Positions 19,431 to 29,679 of a DNA stretch of 64,000 nt are shown in pieces (the stretch's first letter is position 1; every line of letters starts with the position of its first letter). A program made the position numbers and the translations under genes. Below the pieces are notes generated by a model. The model made no database searches and was not told the DNA's origin. It saw only the letters and a program-made list of their open reading frames with translations. Origin of the DNA: JAPOUP01 sp965201085 (GTDB lineage Bacteria > Pseudomonadota > Alphaproteobacteria > Rhodobacterales > Rhodobacteraceae); NCBI GenBank assembly GCA_965201085.1, contig CBDAVS010000022.1, positions 124,001 through 188,000 on the forward strand, read 5' to 3'.

Positions 19431-19640
19431 GGCGGGGCCGTGGTGACACAAGCCGCCTGCGGGCGCGTCACCGAACCGGGGGCGCCACCGGAGCCGGGGA
19501 CCCGGAAACCCTGGCGGGGACCGCGCATCCTCAACGTGGCGGAGACCCACGCGAGGGCGATGCGCGCCCGGACGGGGCGGAAACCGGAATACGGGTGAAG
19601 GAGCGGGAATGGACCGGTCAGGTAGGCGGTAGTGACAGGC
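19431..19640 (+). pseudogene. ISb transposase, 3' fragment
   Basis: The reading GGAVVTQAACGRVTE, then PGTRKPWRGPRILNVAETHA and a stop at 19598, repeats the C-terminal end of the element just upstream. It is followed by the ISb right end (complement of GGCCTGTCACTACC). The 5' part is missing, replaced by an ISNCY arm. Confidence 0.65.
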
Positions 19641-19955
19641 CTGCGGGCCGGCGGAAGCTTCGATGTATATCACATGTTCCTGCCTCCGGCCGTCCCGCCG
19701 AAGCCCTCGGCGGTGCTCCGACGGGTCCGGCCACGGTCCCGTGAATCCGGAATCCACCGGATTCGGCTCGATCTCCGGAAAAAACACGGGGTTTTCTGTC
19801 GGACACAAGTTAGGGAACAAGTGATTACACCTTACGCGCATCAGGTTGGGTCAATCACCGCCGGGAAACCAATCCTCGACAAGGTGTTCGAGTGCGGACC
19901 ATCGGCAACCGCCACCAAAAATCGAGGCGAAGGTTAACCCGTGACCCGATGCGGG

Positions 19956-21104
19956 TTAATTCAGGAATCCGGGTACCAGAAAAAAGAAGCCGTAGGCAGC
20001 GATCAATGCCGGGACCGCCGAATACGCCGTGGCCATGACCGCGGCGCGAGGGGAAAGCGCGATAGCGGGAAACAAGGCATCGCCGTCATTCGAAATCGCG
20101 TTGCCCAGCAACGCGGCGAAAGGAATGATGCCATTGATATATAGGGTTGTAACCAGAACCTGCGGCCCGCATCCGGGAACAAAGCCTATGATGATCGCAA
20201 CGAGCGGCAGCAAAGGTGCGACGCTCTGAAACCAGGCCTGCAGGTTGAACCCAGCGAAAGCGGTCAGATAGTCATATGCAAGATAAGCACCGATCACCCA
20301 GACCGAGATGAAGCTCGTCTCTTCCGCCGTTCGGGTCAATGGCGAGTCCCTGCGATTGGACATCGCCTGAAGGGGTGAGGTGGCCCAGATAAACAGACCA
20401 AGGAACGAGCCTGAGAGCGCCAACCACAGAACCGGTATGCCAAAAACTTCGGCGACCTCGAACTGAACTAGTTGGGCCACGCCCAGACCAAGGCTAGGTA
20501 GCGCGACCAACGTGTAGGCAAGATCCTGCGGTCGTGTACGTCCGATCCACGGAGAGGTCTCAGCTGTACCGCTGGGAGTTCCGCGCAATTCCACCCCGTT
20601 GAATCGGTCCACGAGCCATCCGGACAGGATTCCCACCGTAACACTCAGCGGCAGAACGACGGCGGCTGCATCGGGACGGGTAGCGATCAACAGGAACGCT
20701 GCATCACCCATGGTCGCGGTCAGGGTTGCGACGACCGCGCCGAAACTCACGTTGCCGCTGGCATAGGCGGCGACGACGACCACCGCGCCACCGCAGCCGG
20801 GTGTTGCGCCCAGCAATGCTGCGAAAGGAACCTGCCAGCCGCGCGAATTCAATAGAACCTTGCCAATATCAAACCGAAACACCCGTTCCGCACCATAGAA
20901 CAGGAGGAGCGTGGCGGTTACGAATGCGCTTACTTGAATATAGGCATCGGATATCAAATCCCGTGTCAACTGTCCGAGCTCGCCGGGGGCTAGGGCAAGA
21001 ACGGCCAATAGCAGCGCTATCGTTAGACGCCGAATACGAAACGGACCCATTCGGTTCCGCACAAGAACACGCTCCGGTGTCGATAAATTCGAGATAATGG
21101 TCAC
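19956..21104 (-). CDS. Putative 10-TM heavy-metal/manganese exporter (ArsP_2 type)
   Basis: This 382-residue membrane protein has about ten hydrophobic segments. It carries a pair of related motifs, GATPGCGGAVVVVAAY in the first half and GFVPGCGPQVLVT in the second, as in the putative manganese transporter / ArsP_2 family. The two halves look like an internal duplication. It probably exports a divalent metal through the inner membrane. A Fur-family-like palindrome lies just upstream (21119-21141), supporting a metal role. The substrate is not proven. Confidence 0.75.
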   Translation of the reverse strand: MTIISNLSTPERVLVRNRMGPFRIRRLTIALLLAVLALAPGELGQLTRDLISDAYIQVSAFVTATLLLFYGAERVFRFDIGKVLLNSRGWQVPFAALLGATPGCGGAVVVVAAYASGNVSFGAVVATLTATMGDAAFLLIATRPDAAAVVLPLSVTVGILSGWLVDRFNGVELRGTPSGTAETSPWIGRTRPQDLAYTLVALPSLGLGVAQLVQFEVAEVFGIPVLWLALSGSFLGLFIWATSPLQAMSNRRDSPLTRTAEETSFISVWVIGAYLAYDYLTAFAGFNLQAWFQSVAPLLPLVAIIIGFVPGCGPQVLVTTLYINGIIPFAALLGNAISNDGDALFPAIALSPRAAVMATAYSAVPALIAAYGFFFLVPGFLN

Positions 21105-21118
21105 TGAGCCACCTGCGA

Positions 21119-21141
21119 TTGCGAATCATTCTCAATTGCAA
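21119..21141. promoter_or_regulatory. Fur/Mur-family-like operator
   Basis: The site TTGCGAATCATTCTCAATTG plus CAA is a near palindrome 14 bases upstream of the metal exporter start and ~77 bases upstream of the divergent thioesterase gene. It resembles Fur-superfamily sites (Mur in alphaproteobacteria controls manganese genes). Position and symmetry support it; binding is inference. Confidence 0.45.
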
Positions 21142-21217
21142 AGATAGCGCTTGTCGTAACCATTGCAAGAGTGCTTATGGCGGTTAAACGGTAGGAAAAC
21201 CCATTGGGGAGACCGGG

Positions 21218-21640
21218 ATGACCTCGGATCGACTTGACATTGCGAGATCGATTATTGACGCACTGCCCCATACCAGAGCATTGGGGCTGAAATTGAACGA
21301 GATCGGTGAAGGCATCGCCGAGGTCACGTTGCCCTACGATGAGCGCCTCATCGGCGATGTGGAGACGGGGGTCATTCACGGCGGCGTGGTTTCGACTTTG
21401 ATGGATACCTGTGGCGGGGCGGCTGTCATGGGGTACGGCCCGACCAATCTCATCGCGACCATCGATCTGCGTATAGACTATATGCGCTCAGCGACACCGG
21501 GCCATCCCATCACGGCGCGCGCAGAATGCTATCATGCCACGAGTTCGGTGGCGTTCGTGCGTGCGACGGCTTTCGATGGCAGCGATACCGAGCCCGTGGC
21601 CACCGCCGCCGGGGCGTTCACCGTGGAATGGGCGCCATAA
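21218..21640 (+). CDS. PaaI-family hotdog thioesterase
   Basis: This 140-residue single hotdog domain has the family core VETGVIHGGVVSTLMDTCGG near residues 48-67, followed by ATIDLRIDYMRSATPG. Such proteins hydrolyse acyl- or aryl-CoA thioesters. It is the first of three genes joined by one- to four-base overlaps (21640 and 22152-22155), so they are probably one transcript. Confidence 0.85.
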   Translation: MTSDRLDIARSIIDALPHTRALGLKLNEIGEGIAEVTLPYDERLIGDVETGVIHGGVVSTLMDTCGGAAVMGYGPTNLIATIDLRIDYMRSATPGHPITARAECYHATSSVAFVRATAFDGSDTEPVATAAGAFTVEWAP

Positions 21641-22155
21641 TGGAAGACCGTCTTGAACGGGAGCGGATCTCTTGGACTCGACGCGAAGCGGTCTTGACCG
21701 CGCTTGTCGGAAGGGTTCCTTATATTCGCTTCCTTGGTATTTCGTTCGAACGCCGCGGTAACGAACTCACCTCGGTTTTGACTTTCGATGAAAAGCTGAT
21801 CGGCAATCCACTGATTCCCGCCCTCCATGGCGGCGTGACGGCGGCGTTTCTGGAAGTTTCTGCGATCATCGAATTGAGCTGGTCATGCTATCGGGAGGAC
21901 TTCGAGTTGGTCGATCCGCCGCATGATCGGGAAAGCGTTTCGGTGCGGCTCAAGCTACCGAAGACCATAGATTTCACCGTTGACTACCTTCGCCCCGGAC
22001 TTCCGCGTGACGCCTATGCCCGGGCGACTGTCAACCGTTTCGGGCGGCGCTTCGCTTCCGTCCATGTCGAGGCTTGGCAGGATAGCCGTACACGATTGTT
22101 CGCCCAGGCAACGGGGCATTTCCTCATGCCGGCGCACGCCGATACATCGAAATGA
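21640..22155 (+). CDS. Second hotdog-fold thioesterase-like protein
   Basis: 171 residues. The ATG at 21640 shares its A with the stop of the upstream thioesterase, which decides the start. The hotdog signature is present (LIGNPLIPALHGGVTAAFLE, then KTIDFTVDYLRPGLPRDAYA), with a longer N-terminus and an insertion between the two blocks. It probably forms a pair with the upstream gene, perhaps as a hetero-oligomer; that is inference from coupling. Confidence 0.8.
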   Translation: MEDRLERERISWTRREAVLTALVGRVPYIRFLGISFERRGNELTSVLTFDEKLIGNPLIPALHGGVTAAFLEVSAIIELSWSCYREDFELVDPPHDRESVSVRLKLPKTIDFTVDYLRPGLPRDAYARATVNRFGRRFASVHVEAWQDSRTRLFAQATGHFLMPAHADTSK

Positions 22156-23483
22156 TTTCTGGGCGGGCCAAGGTTGCCCGAGTGGACCATCGCAGGGTGC
22201 TCAGGATCGCGGTGCCTATCATGGTGTCGAACACGACGGTTCCGATCCTTGGGGCGGTGGATACGGGCGTTGTCGGACAGTTGGGGCTGGCCGCTCCCAT
22301 CGGAGCGGTCGCGATCGGCTCGGTTATCCTGACCGCGATCTACTGGACCTTCGGGTTCCTGCGCATGGGAACCGCCGGACTCACGAGTCAGGCGCGGGGA
22401 GCCGATGTGCCCGATGAGGTTTCGGCTTTGCTAAGCCGATCGCTGCTCGTCGGGCTAGGGTGCGGGTTGCTGCTCGTTCTGCTACAGTGGCCGATCTTTC
22501 AGATCGCGGTCCTGATTTCTCCAGCCACCGCCGAAGTCGAATCTCTGGCCCGGGATTACATGACGATCCGCGTCTGGTCCGCTCCGGGTGCAATCGCGGT
22601 ATATGGAATCACCGGTTGGCTCATCGCACTTGAGAAGACCGGTTCGGTGTTGGCTCTGCAACTAGTCATGAACGGGCTCAATGTCGTTCTGGACCTGTGG
22701 TTCGTTCTTGGTCTCGGCTGGGGTGTCGAGGGTGTTGCGTTCGCGACCTTCCTTGCTGAATGGAGTGGATTCGCCTTCGGGCTCTGGCTCTGCCGCTCGG
22801 CGTTCGCCACCCACTCATGGCGACTGCCTGAAAAGGTCTTCAACGCCGCCGCACTCAGATTGATGACCTCGATAAACCGTGATCTGCTGATCCGTTCCCT
22901 GCTGTTGGAAGCGATCATTCTTTCCTTTCTGTTCCTGGCGGCAGATCTGGGCGACGTGGTCCTAGCGGCCAATCAGATCCTGATCCAGTTTCTGCACATA
23001 ACCGCGTTCGCTTTGGACGGTTTCGCCTTCGCCGCCGAAACTTTGGTCGGGCAGGCGTTGGGTGCTCGGAACCGGGCAAGGCTGCGTCGCAGCGCGATTC
23101 TGACGAGTCTGTGGGGCGCGGTCTGCGTGCTGGTGCTGTCGATCGGTTTTCTGATGTTTGGAGGATGGGTTATCGACATCATGACCACGGCGGCTGAGGT
23201 TAGAATCGAGGCACGGGTATATCTTGGCTATATGGTTGTATCACCTCTTGTGGGGCTTGCGGCTTGGATGTTCGACGGGATCTTCATCGGTGCGACCAGA
23301 GCGCGGGATATGCGAAACACAATGGCTATTTCGTTCGCTGTCTATGCTGCCGTCGTCGCATTTTCGGTGCCTTGGCTTGGCAACCATGGGCTGTGGCTCG
23401 CGTTGTTGGTGGCTTTGACGGTTCGCGGACTCACGCTTGGGCTTCGATATTCCGATATCGAGGCCTCGGCGGATCTCGATTAG
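22152..23483 (+). CDS. MATE-family efflux transporter (DinF type)
   Basis: 443 residues with about twelve hydrophobic helices in two halves. Family marks are RIAVPIMVSNTTVPILGAVD at the N-terminus, ALAGxP-like spacing of the first helices, and FAFAAETLVGQALGARNRAR in the second half, typical of DinF-type MATE proteins. ATG 22152 overlaps the stop of the hotdog gene (ATGA). It exports cationic compounds with proton or sodium exchange; the substrate is unknown. Confidence 0.88.
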   Translation: MISGRAKVARVDHRRVLRIAVPIMVSNTTVPILGAVDTGVVGQLGLAAPIGAVAIGSVILTAIYWTFGFLRMGTAGLTSQARGADVPDEVSALLSRSLLVGLGCGLLLVLLQWPIFQIAVLISPATAEVESLARDYMTIRVWSAPGAIAVYGITGWLIALEKTGSVLALQLVMNGLNVVLDLWFVLGLGWGVEGVAFATFLAEWSGFAFGLWLCRSAFATHSWRLPEKVFNAAALRLMTSINRDLLIRSLLLEAIILSFLFLAADLGDVVLAANQILIQFLHITAFALDGFAFAAETLVGQALGARNRARLRRSAILTSLWGAVCVLVLSIGFLMFGGWVIDIMTTAAEVRIEARVYLGYMVVSPLVGLAAWMFDGIFIGATRARDMRNTMAISFAVYAAVVAFSVPWLGNHGLWLALLVALTVRGLTLGLRYSDIEASADLD

Positions 23484-23802
23484 GGTGATGAGCCCGTGTT
23501 CCTGTCAGAATTTCCTGGCTCAACCTGTTTCGGATGGAACCTGGGCGAAGGGCGAGCAACATCCTAAAGATCGTTGTCGAGACTGCATGAGGGAACACAT
23601 GCAACCTGCGGTTCGGTCGGAATTCGGGCTCCCACCACTCGCCCGGCCTGCGCTGCGAAGCTTTACATACCCTATCAATGCCAAGCTGGCGCACCCGTGC
23701 TCAAGCTCCGGTCGCTCCACTTCCTAGGGGTCTCCCGCTTCGATGTAGGTCGGGCAGAATCGCACGGAGCGGTGAGATTCTCATCCGGGTGCCTATCTAG
23801 TG
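23484..23802. other. Spacer downstream of MATE gene
   Basis: About 320 bases with no supported gene. It ends at TATCTA next to the outer end of ISNCY copy 3. Confidence 0.4.
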
Positions 23803-25536
23803 TCTGCCAGAAAACCCCGTGTTTTTCCGGGGATCGGGCCGAATCCGGCGGATTCCGGCTTCACGGGACCCTGGCCGGGCCCGTCGGAGCGCCGCCCGGG
23901 GCTTCGACGGGACGGCCGGTGGCGGGAACATATGGTGAACATCCGGGCCTCCGCCGGCCCGCGGGCACGCCGGTGCGGGCCCCGCAGCGGCGGGGCCTTC
24001 CATGGGCCGGTTCACCGGTGGACGCCCAGGTCAGGCGGCGGCGGGGAGCACGGGGCGCTCCCTCGCCGGCGGCATCAGGCCGGGGCGGTGGACGTTCGCG
24101 GCCAGCACCGCCAGCGCCACGGCGCCGGCGAAACCCTCCTTTCCGTGGCCACCGACGCGGTCCAGGCCGCGGTGCTCCAGGCTGTTGATGGCCGACCCGC
24201 CGGCGGCGTGGGCGCGCCGCGCCCCGCGGAACGCCTCCCCGCTTTCCCGGACGCGGTCCGCCTTCGACAGCCTGCCTTTCCGCGGCATCGCGTCGGCTCC
24301 GGCATCCCGTCAGGCCCCAGCCGGTCCGGGGGGCTGTGCGGACCGCGGTCGAAGCTCACCACCGACAGGTCGGGGAACCGGGCCCGCGCCTCCCCGTCCA
24401 TGGGGACCGCCACGTCCACGTCGCTCCCCTCCCACATCACCGAACGGTGCGGGAGGAATCCGTGACGGTCCTCCAGCACGCGGACGGGGACGCCGGGCTC
24501 CACCGGGACCCCGGCCTTTCCCTTCGACATCCAGCGCGTGTGCGGCCCGGATATCGGGTGCACCTTCCCGCGGTGCGGGACCGTCCCTCCCTTCAGGATC
24601 CGCCGTCCGGTCAGGTCCGCCCGGTGCCTGACATGGCCGATGAAGCCCCGGATACTGTCCGATGAGCCCGGGATACCGAACATACCGTCGATCTCCGCGC
24701 GGCCGGCCTCCGCCCTGTCCGCCAGCTTCAGGGCGGGCCGGAGCGGCGCCTCCACGTCCCCCGGGCGCGGGTTGGCGAGCCATGACGTGGCCACCCGGAG
24801 GTAGCCTTTCCGGAGCTTTCCGCAAAGGTATTCCTTCCGCCGCCAGCCGGGCGGCCCAGGCCCCCCGCAGGCCCGGGACACGTCCCGGACCATGCACCGC
24901 GCCGCGTCCATCGGCAGGCTGCGGTCGGTCGGATGATGCACGTCGGTCCCGGCCACGAAGGAATGACGGCGGCCGCGCAACGCGGCGCCAGGCTTTTTCC
25001 GGCCACCCTGTGGCCCCTCTCCACGACCATCCTTCCGACCTCGGCGGGAAGCTCCGGCGTGAGGAGCGACACGCTGTCAACCAGACGCCGGTATCCGTAT
25101 CCGTCCCATGATCCGTGGCCCGGCCTTCGCCGGATCGTCCGGTGCCCGTTCGCCGGTTCCTGAAGCCGGTCGAAACCGCACCCGGGACCCTGCTTCACGA
25201 CCCCCGGCACCAGGATGGTCCATAGTTCCATCCCCGGCCCGCCGACCCGGCGGTCCTTTCCGGGCAGCACCATCCTGTCCAGAAGCCCGAACAGCCGCTT
25301 TCGGGTCCCTTCGTCGCTGAAGGGGTCCTGGAGGCCGATCAGGATCGCCGGGATGTCGTCCCTCGATTTCACGTCCAGCCTGATCCTCGTGATGTCGGGG
25401 GCGCCGGGCCGCCGCTGGGTGTCGTGAACCCTGCGCATGGGGGCCTCCTGAAGGGGAGGATTGCCGGATTCCGCGGCATACCCTGACTGCCATATCCGGT
25501 GATTCCCCGCAGGGCGGATTCCGTCATTTACCGCAA
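23803..25536 (-). mobile_element. ISNCY-family element, copy 3 (decayed, left end lost)
   Basis: The right end (GTGTCTGCCAGAAAACCCC) is at 23803 and the element runs backwards. About 45 terminal bases at its other end are gone. Instead, after TTTACCGCAAAAAA the sequence enters another ISNCY right arm (CCCCGTGTTTTTCCGG) at 25537, with AAAACC shared at the joint, as expected for a deletion between two copies. Confidence 0.75.
24031..25438 (-). pseudogene. ISNCY transposase, decayed copy
   Basis: Read from ATG 25438 (MRRVHDTQRRPGAPDI) to a stop at 24031 (PVLPAAA). Frameshifts near 25110, 24970-24930, 24500 and 24290 break it. Conserved blocks remain: WKxKLRKGYL-like, DSIRGFIGHVRHRADLTGRR, VVSFDRGPHSP. 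The Glu region near the end reads AGGSAINSLEHRGLDRVGGH, in which the usual AVESAINSLEHRG has lost VES (catalytic Glu). Confidence 0.75.
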
Positions 25537-25707
25537 AAAACCCCGTGTTTTTCCGGTGACAGGGCCGAATCCGGCGGATTCCGGCTTCACGGGGCCGTGG
25601 CGGGGCCCCTCGGGGCGCCGCCCGGGGCTTCGACGGGACGGTCGGTGGCGGGAACATATAGTGAACATTCGAGCCTCCGCCGGCTCGCGGACACGCCGGT
25701 GCGGCGG
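25537..25707 (-). repeat. ISNCY right-arm fragment, backwards
   Basis: This carries the same ~165-base tail that follows the transposase in complete copies, read on the minus strand (CCGAATCCGGCGGATTCCGG, then a CCCGGGGCTTCGACGGGACGG stretch). It stops at the ISa insertion point 25708. Its forward partner is at 30765-30951. Confidence 0.7.
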
Positions 25708-27766
25708 GGCCCGGACCTTACAAAATGTCACACCTGTATAAAGTATTCCGTCGGTGTATCGGGCGGACATGCGGTATGGACCCGTACATTTCGATTCGCG
25801 GACGCCCGGGTGGATCGCCGCCGCCCTGCGGTCGGGTGAGGCAGGCTGATACGCTCTGGCCGAACGGGTCGGCCTCCCGCTTCCGCCCGCGCGCGGCTGG
25901 CCCGGTCCGGCCGCCGCCCGTCCGGTTCCGGACCCGGGGTGACCTGCGCCCTCGGTGAACCCGGCCCGGTCACGCCCGGCCACGTGGGGGATGACGGTAA
26001 CGGCGGGCTGAAGGAGGCGACGGTGGCGCGGCACCATCCGCCGGGACGGGCGCGACCGCACGGCGGCCAGGTGCGCCACCGGATACGCCCTGAGCGCACG
26101 GCGTCTCCGGCGCGGTCGGCTTCGGCTCCGCCACATGGTCGCCCGCGGCGCGGGACCGGTGGACCGGCCGGTCCGCCGACGCCCGGGTGGGTGGTGCGCG
26201 ACCACCGCTTCCCGATGCTCCCCGGCGTCCGCGTCCACGGGCCGGCCCCGCATGTCCCGCCGATGGCGGCGGACAGGGTGGCGGACGACCGGGAGGCCCG
26301 ATACTCCGTCCGGCCCGTGGCGGCCTGCACCCACGTCGGAAAGGGAGACGGCGGCAACGGCCACCGCGGCGCGGGCCGGGGCCCGGGCCTGTCACTAACA
26401 CATACCTGACCAGTGATCGGATCCATGCGAATCGGGGACCATGTATATCGGTCCCGGACAGATTTCCCCCGCCACGGTCGGGTGGCTCGGGAACGGATGC
26501 CTCCGTGGCGGCGTCACGCGTTCGGGCCTCGCCCGCGGGCCGAGCGGTCGGGAGGGTTGGCTGACCCACGACGGAAGGCCGTCGACGGTCACCGGGATGC
26601 GGGTCCTTCCCCTGCCCGCGGAGGAGCCCGGCCTGACGCTGCCGGAGGCGGACCGCCGCGCCTGCGGGTCGATGATGGAGAGGCGCCATCCGGAGGGGTG
26701 GCGGCGGGCTCCGGGAGGGCGGCTGCGGTACTGGATCGTGAGCGGCGCGCACGGGCGGCCCGGCGGTCCGGGCTTCGTTCCGGCGAGCTGCCGGCCGGGG
26801 CCCCGGGACGGTGCCATCGGCCGGTCGGCGCGGGCGCGGACCGCGGACATCGGTCCCGTCCCTGACAGCCACCGCTTCCTGATCAGGCCGTCGGTGAGGG
26901 TCCACGGCCTCGCCTCCCTGGCGCTGCGGCTGGCGGCGGAGCGCGTGGCGGACGGCTGGCGGGCCCTCTACGGGGTCCGCCCCGTCCCCGCCTGCACGCC
27001 CGTGGGTCCGGACCATGCCGGGACGGGTTACCGGGCGGCGGGCCGGGAGCGGTGTCCCGGCCTGACCTCCGGACGGCCGGGCCCGGGCATACCGGACCGC
27101 CGCGATGGGGGCGGCCTGGACCCGCAGGCCCGGGGCACCGGTGCCGGAACCGTTCCCGGGCAGGGCGGACCGGGAGGCGGCCTACAGGCCGCTCCCGAAC
27201 GCCGGGGTGACCATGGACGGCATACCCGAACCCCACCTGGAGGCGACGGTGGAGCGCCGCCGCCTGGAGCCGGTGATCCTGGCTGTCCAGGACACGACGA
27301 CGCTGAACCACGCCACCCTGGCGGCGACGTCCGGGCCGGACGGGCCCGGCGGTGGCGGAAAGGGCACCGACGGCATCCCCGCGCACCGCGGCGTGGCGCC
27401 TGGCGGCACCGGACGCCCGCTCGGGCCGTTCACGCCCGGCGCGGACTTCCGGCGGCGGCCGGACGGGGATAGCGCCCGCCGGACCGACGGGCTGCGGCGG
27501 GCCGGACGCCCGCAGGGCGCGCGTCGCCACGCTGACGCCGCGCTGCGCTGGACCGGACATCGCCGCACCGGGGGACGCCGCCGACCGGCGCCCGCCGCCC
27601 GTGACGGTGGTCTCCGCCATCGGGGAGAACCCGCCGGGGAACGTCGTGCGGAAGGGAGAGGCGCCGCACTGGACGCTCCTGTCCAGCGGGGGCGGCGACG
27701 GCATGCGGACGGCGGAGACCGCCCTGCGGCGCTACGGGCCGCGCCGGCGCATCGGGGAATACCTCA

Positions 27767-28772
27767 GAGTTTGAATCATAAGTCACTGATATCATTAAAC
27801 TATTGTTTTTCATGGAGTTGACGCCCTCGCCACCCGCCTGAGCAGGAACCGGCAGGCGGCCAGCGTTCGTTCGTGCCTCACTCACGCTCGGACCGGTGGC
27901 GCGTGATGCCTCACCCCGGATGCCAGCGAGTTCTCGCTGAGCCTTTCGTAATCTTTCGACAGGCGGCGGCACCGGCCCATCCAGGCGAAGGTCCGCTCCA
28001 CCACCCACCGGCGGTAGAGAACAGTGAACCCTTTGACATTCTTCGGTTTTTCGACGATCCTGATCACGTTCGACAACCCCATCCCCTCAGGCCGCTCCCG
28101 CAGCTTCGGACCCGCGTAGCCACCGTCGGCGAACAGCCTGCACACCGTGGGCACCGTCTCCAGCAGCTTCGCGATCAGGTCCGGCGCCCCGTCCCGGTCC
28201 TGGATGTCGGCGGTGTGAACCGTCATGACGATCGGTGTGCCGTCGGCGTCCACGATCAGGTGCCTTTTCCTCCCCTTCACCTTCTTCCCGGCGTGGTGGC
28301 CGCGGGGCCCGCCGCTCTCCGTGGTCCTCACCGACTGGCTGTCGATCGAGGCGGCGGTCGGCTCCGCGGAGCGCCCCGAACACCGCCGCGCGAGGTCCCG
28401 GAGACGATGCACGATACGCGCCAGGAGCCCGCTCCGCCGCCATGCGTAAAAATGGTTCCGGCCGGTGGAAAACGGTGGATATCCAGAGGGTGACGCGCGC
28501 CACTGGCATCCCGTGGACAGGATATACCGGCCCGCGTCGAACACCGACCGAAGGTCGACCCCGCGCGGCCGTCCCATCCTTCCCCGCTTCGGCGGCATCG
28601 GCTCGATGATGGTCCATTCGGCGTCGGTCAGATCGTTTTGACTGTGGTCGTCCGGGCGCTTATGGATCTGTTGGGTGGTCCTGTTCCAGGGCATGGCTCT
28701 CTCCGTATTTGGTTGTGTTCACCAACCGGAATGCCACATCCTGCGGGACCACTCAACTTATGGAACAAACTC
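27767..28772 (-). mobile_element. IS5-family element, copy 2
   Basis: The ends are GAGTTTGAATCATAAGTCAC and the complement of GAGTTTGTTCCATAAGTTGA. TCA is duplicated at 27764-27766 and 28773-28775. It is the ~1005-base form, with an intact transposase, inserted into ISb copy 2. Confidence 0.9.
27882..28694 (-). CDS. IS5-family transposase (270 residues, intact frame)
   Basis: It has the DUF4096-type N-terminus (LTDAEWTIIEPMPPKRGRMG) and all three DDE residues: Asp in ASIDSQSVRTTESGG, Asp in LFADGGYAGPK, Glu in VVERTFAWMGRCRRLSKDYE. The C-terminus is SLASGVRHHAPPVRA, the shorter form. The frame is open and few residues differ from the 278-residue copies, so it may still be active. Confidence 0.9.
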   Translation of the reverse strand: MPWNRTTQQIHKRPDDHSQNDLTDAEWTIIEPMPPKRGRMGRPRGVDLRSVFDAGRYILSTGCQWRASPSGYPPFSTGRNHFYAWRRSGLLARIVHRLRDLARRCSGRSAEPTAASIDSQSVRTTESGGPRGHHAGKKVKGRKRHLIVDADGTPIVMTVHTADIQDRDGAPDLIAKLLETVPTVCRLFADGGYAGPKLRERPEGMGLSNVIRIVEKPKNVKGFTVLYRRWVVERTFAWMGRCRRLSKDYERLSENSLASGVRHHAPPVRA

Positions 28773-29679
28773 TCAGGGCCCTGAGGACGGGGACGGGGAT
28801 AAGGGACCGCAGGCCCGACGCCGCCGGTGACTTGCGCGGATGCCTCGCCTTCGACGCGATGACCGCGTTCCGGGTCCGGGACCTCCAGCTTCCGGCGCGG
28901 GAGAGCCCCGACAGCCCGGCGGAGCGGCCCGTAAGCCCGGAAAGCGGCGGGGCGGTGGTCATCCACGCCGCGTACGGGCGCGTCATCGGCCAGAGGGCGC
29001 CGCCGGAGCCGGACATGACCGTGGCGCGCCACCTCACGCCCGTCGCCGGCCTCGCCGGGTTCCGCCCGACGAAGCGCCGGCCCCTGCCCGGAACCCGGAA
29101 GCCATGGCAGGGCCTGCGCATCCTCAACGTCGCGGAAACCCATGCCAGGGCCATACGGGCCCGGACGGAGCGGAGAAGGGAATGAGCCGGTCACGTATCT
29201 GGTAGTGACAGCCCCCGCCGGGGTCCACCTCCGGGTGGCGCGGCGCGGCCGGCACGGTGACGGTCCCGGCGCTGGAGGACGGCCGGAGGGAGGCGCTCCA
29301 CCACATGGACCGCCGTCCGGTGGGAACGCCCGCCGGACCCTGCGACAGCGCCGGGGACATGGGTCGGGCCGGGAGGGAATGCGGACGCTCCGGCCACACC
29401 GACGGGCGGGTCCGCCGCCGCATCGCTGGCATGGGACGGCGTGGATGGACGGCATGAGTGAGGACCCGCCGGTGATCCTTCCCGCGGGGGCGGGCCGGAA
29501 AGCCGCCTGCCGCCCGCCGCCGGACTCGGGGGGTGACTATGCGGCATATCCCCGAACCGCACCACGGGGCGACGGTCGACCGCCGCCGTGCCCGTCATCC
29601 CCGCCGTGCGGGACACCACGACCATGAACCACAGCCGCCTCCAGGCCACGGAGGGCCTCCCGGAGACCGGCGGCGGGGG

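Larger units (their letters stand above)
17054..19805. repeat. Inverted pair of ISNCY right arms enclosing ISb material
   Basis: 17054-17141 and 19263-19430 are the ISNCY right arm read backwards (starting GTGTCTGCCAGAAAACCCCG). 19641-19805 is the same arm read forwards (ending in GTCGGACAC). Between them lie a full-length ISb and an ISb 3' fragment. No ISNCY transposase gene is present. The outer flanks, TA on the left and AA on the right, do not match. Confidence 0.65.
26441..29185 (+). pseudogene. ISb transposase, decayed and IS5-interrupted
   Basis: It starts MYIGPGQISPATVGWL with the DUF4338 block SHRFLIRPSVRVHGLASLAL and LYGVRPVPACTPVGPDHAGT. The DDE part keeps VQDTTTLNHATLAATSG, but the second-Asp region (DREGD in the other copy) is deleted between about 27490 and 27510. 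The IS5 insertion falls in the Glu region: RRIGEYL before and RALRTGTGIRD after, joined through one TCA. It ends AIRARTERRRE at 29185. Confidence 0.65.
26387..29213 (+). mobile_element. ISb copy 2, inside ISa copy 2
   Basis: The left end GGCCTGTCACTAACACATAC is identical to that of ISb copy 1. The right end reads GTCACGTATCTGGTAGTGAC before a slightly damaged last few bases. Flanking ISa sequence continues on both sides (GCGCGGGCCGGGG before, CCGCCGGGGTCCACCTCCGG after). It is itself interrupted by an IS5 copy at 27767-28772. Confidence 0.7.
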
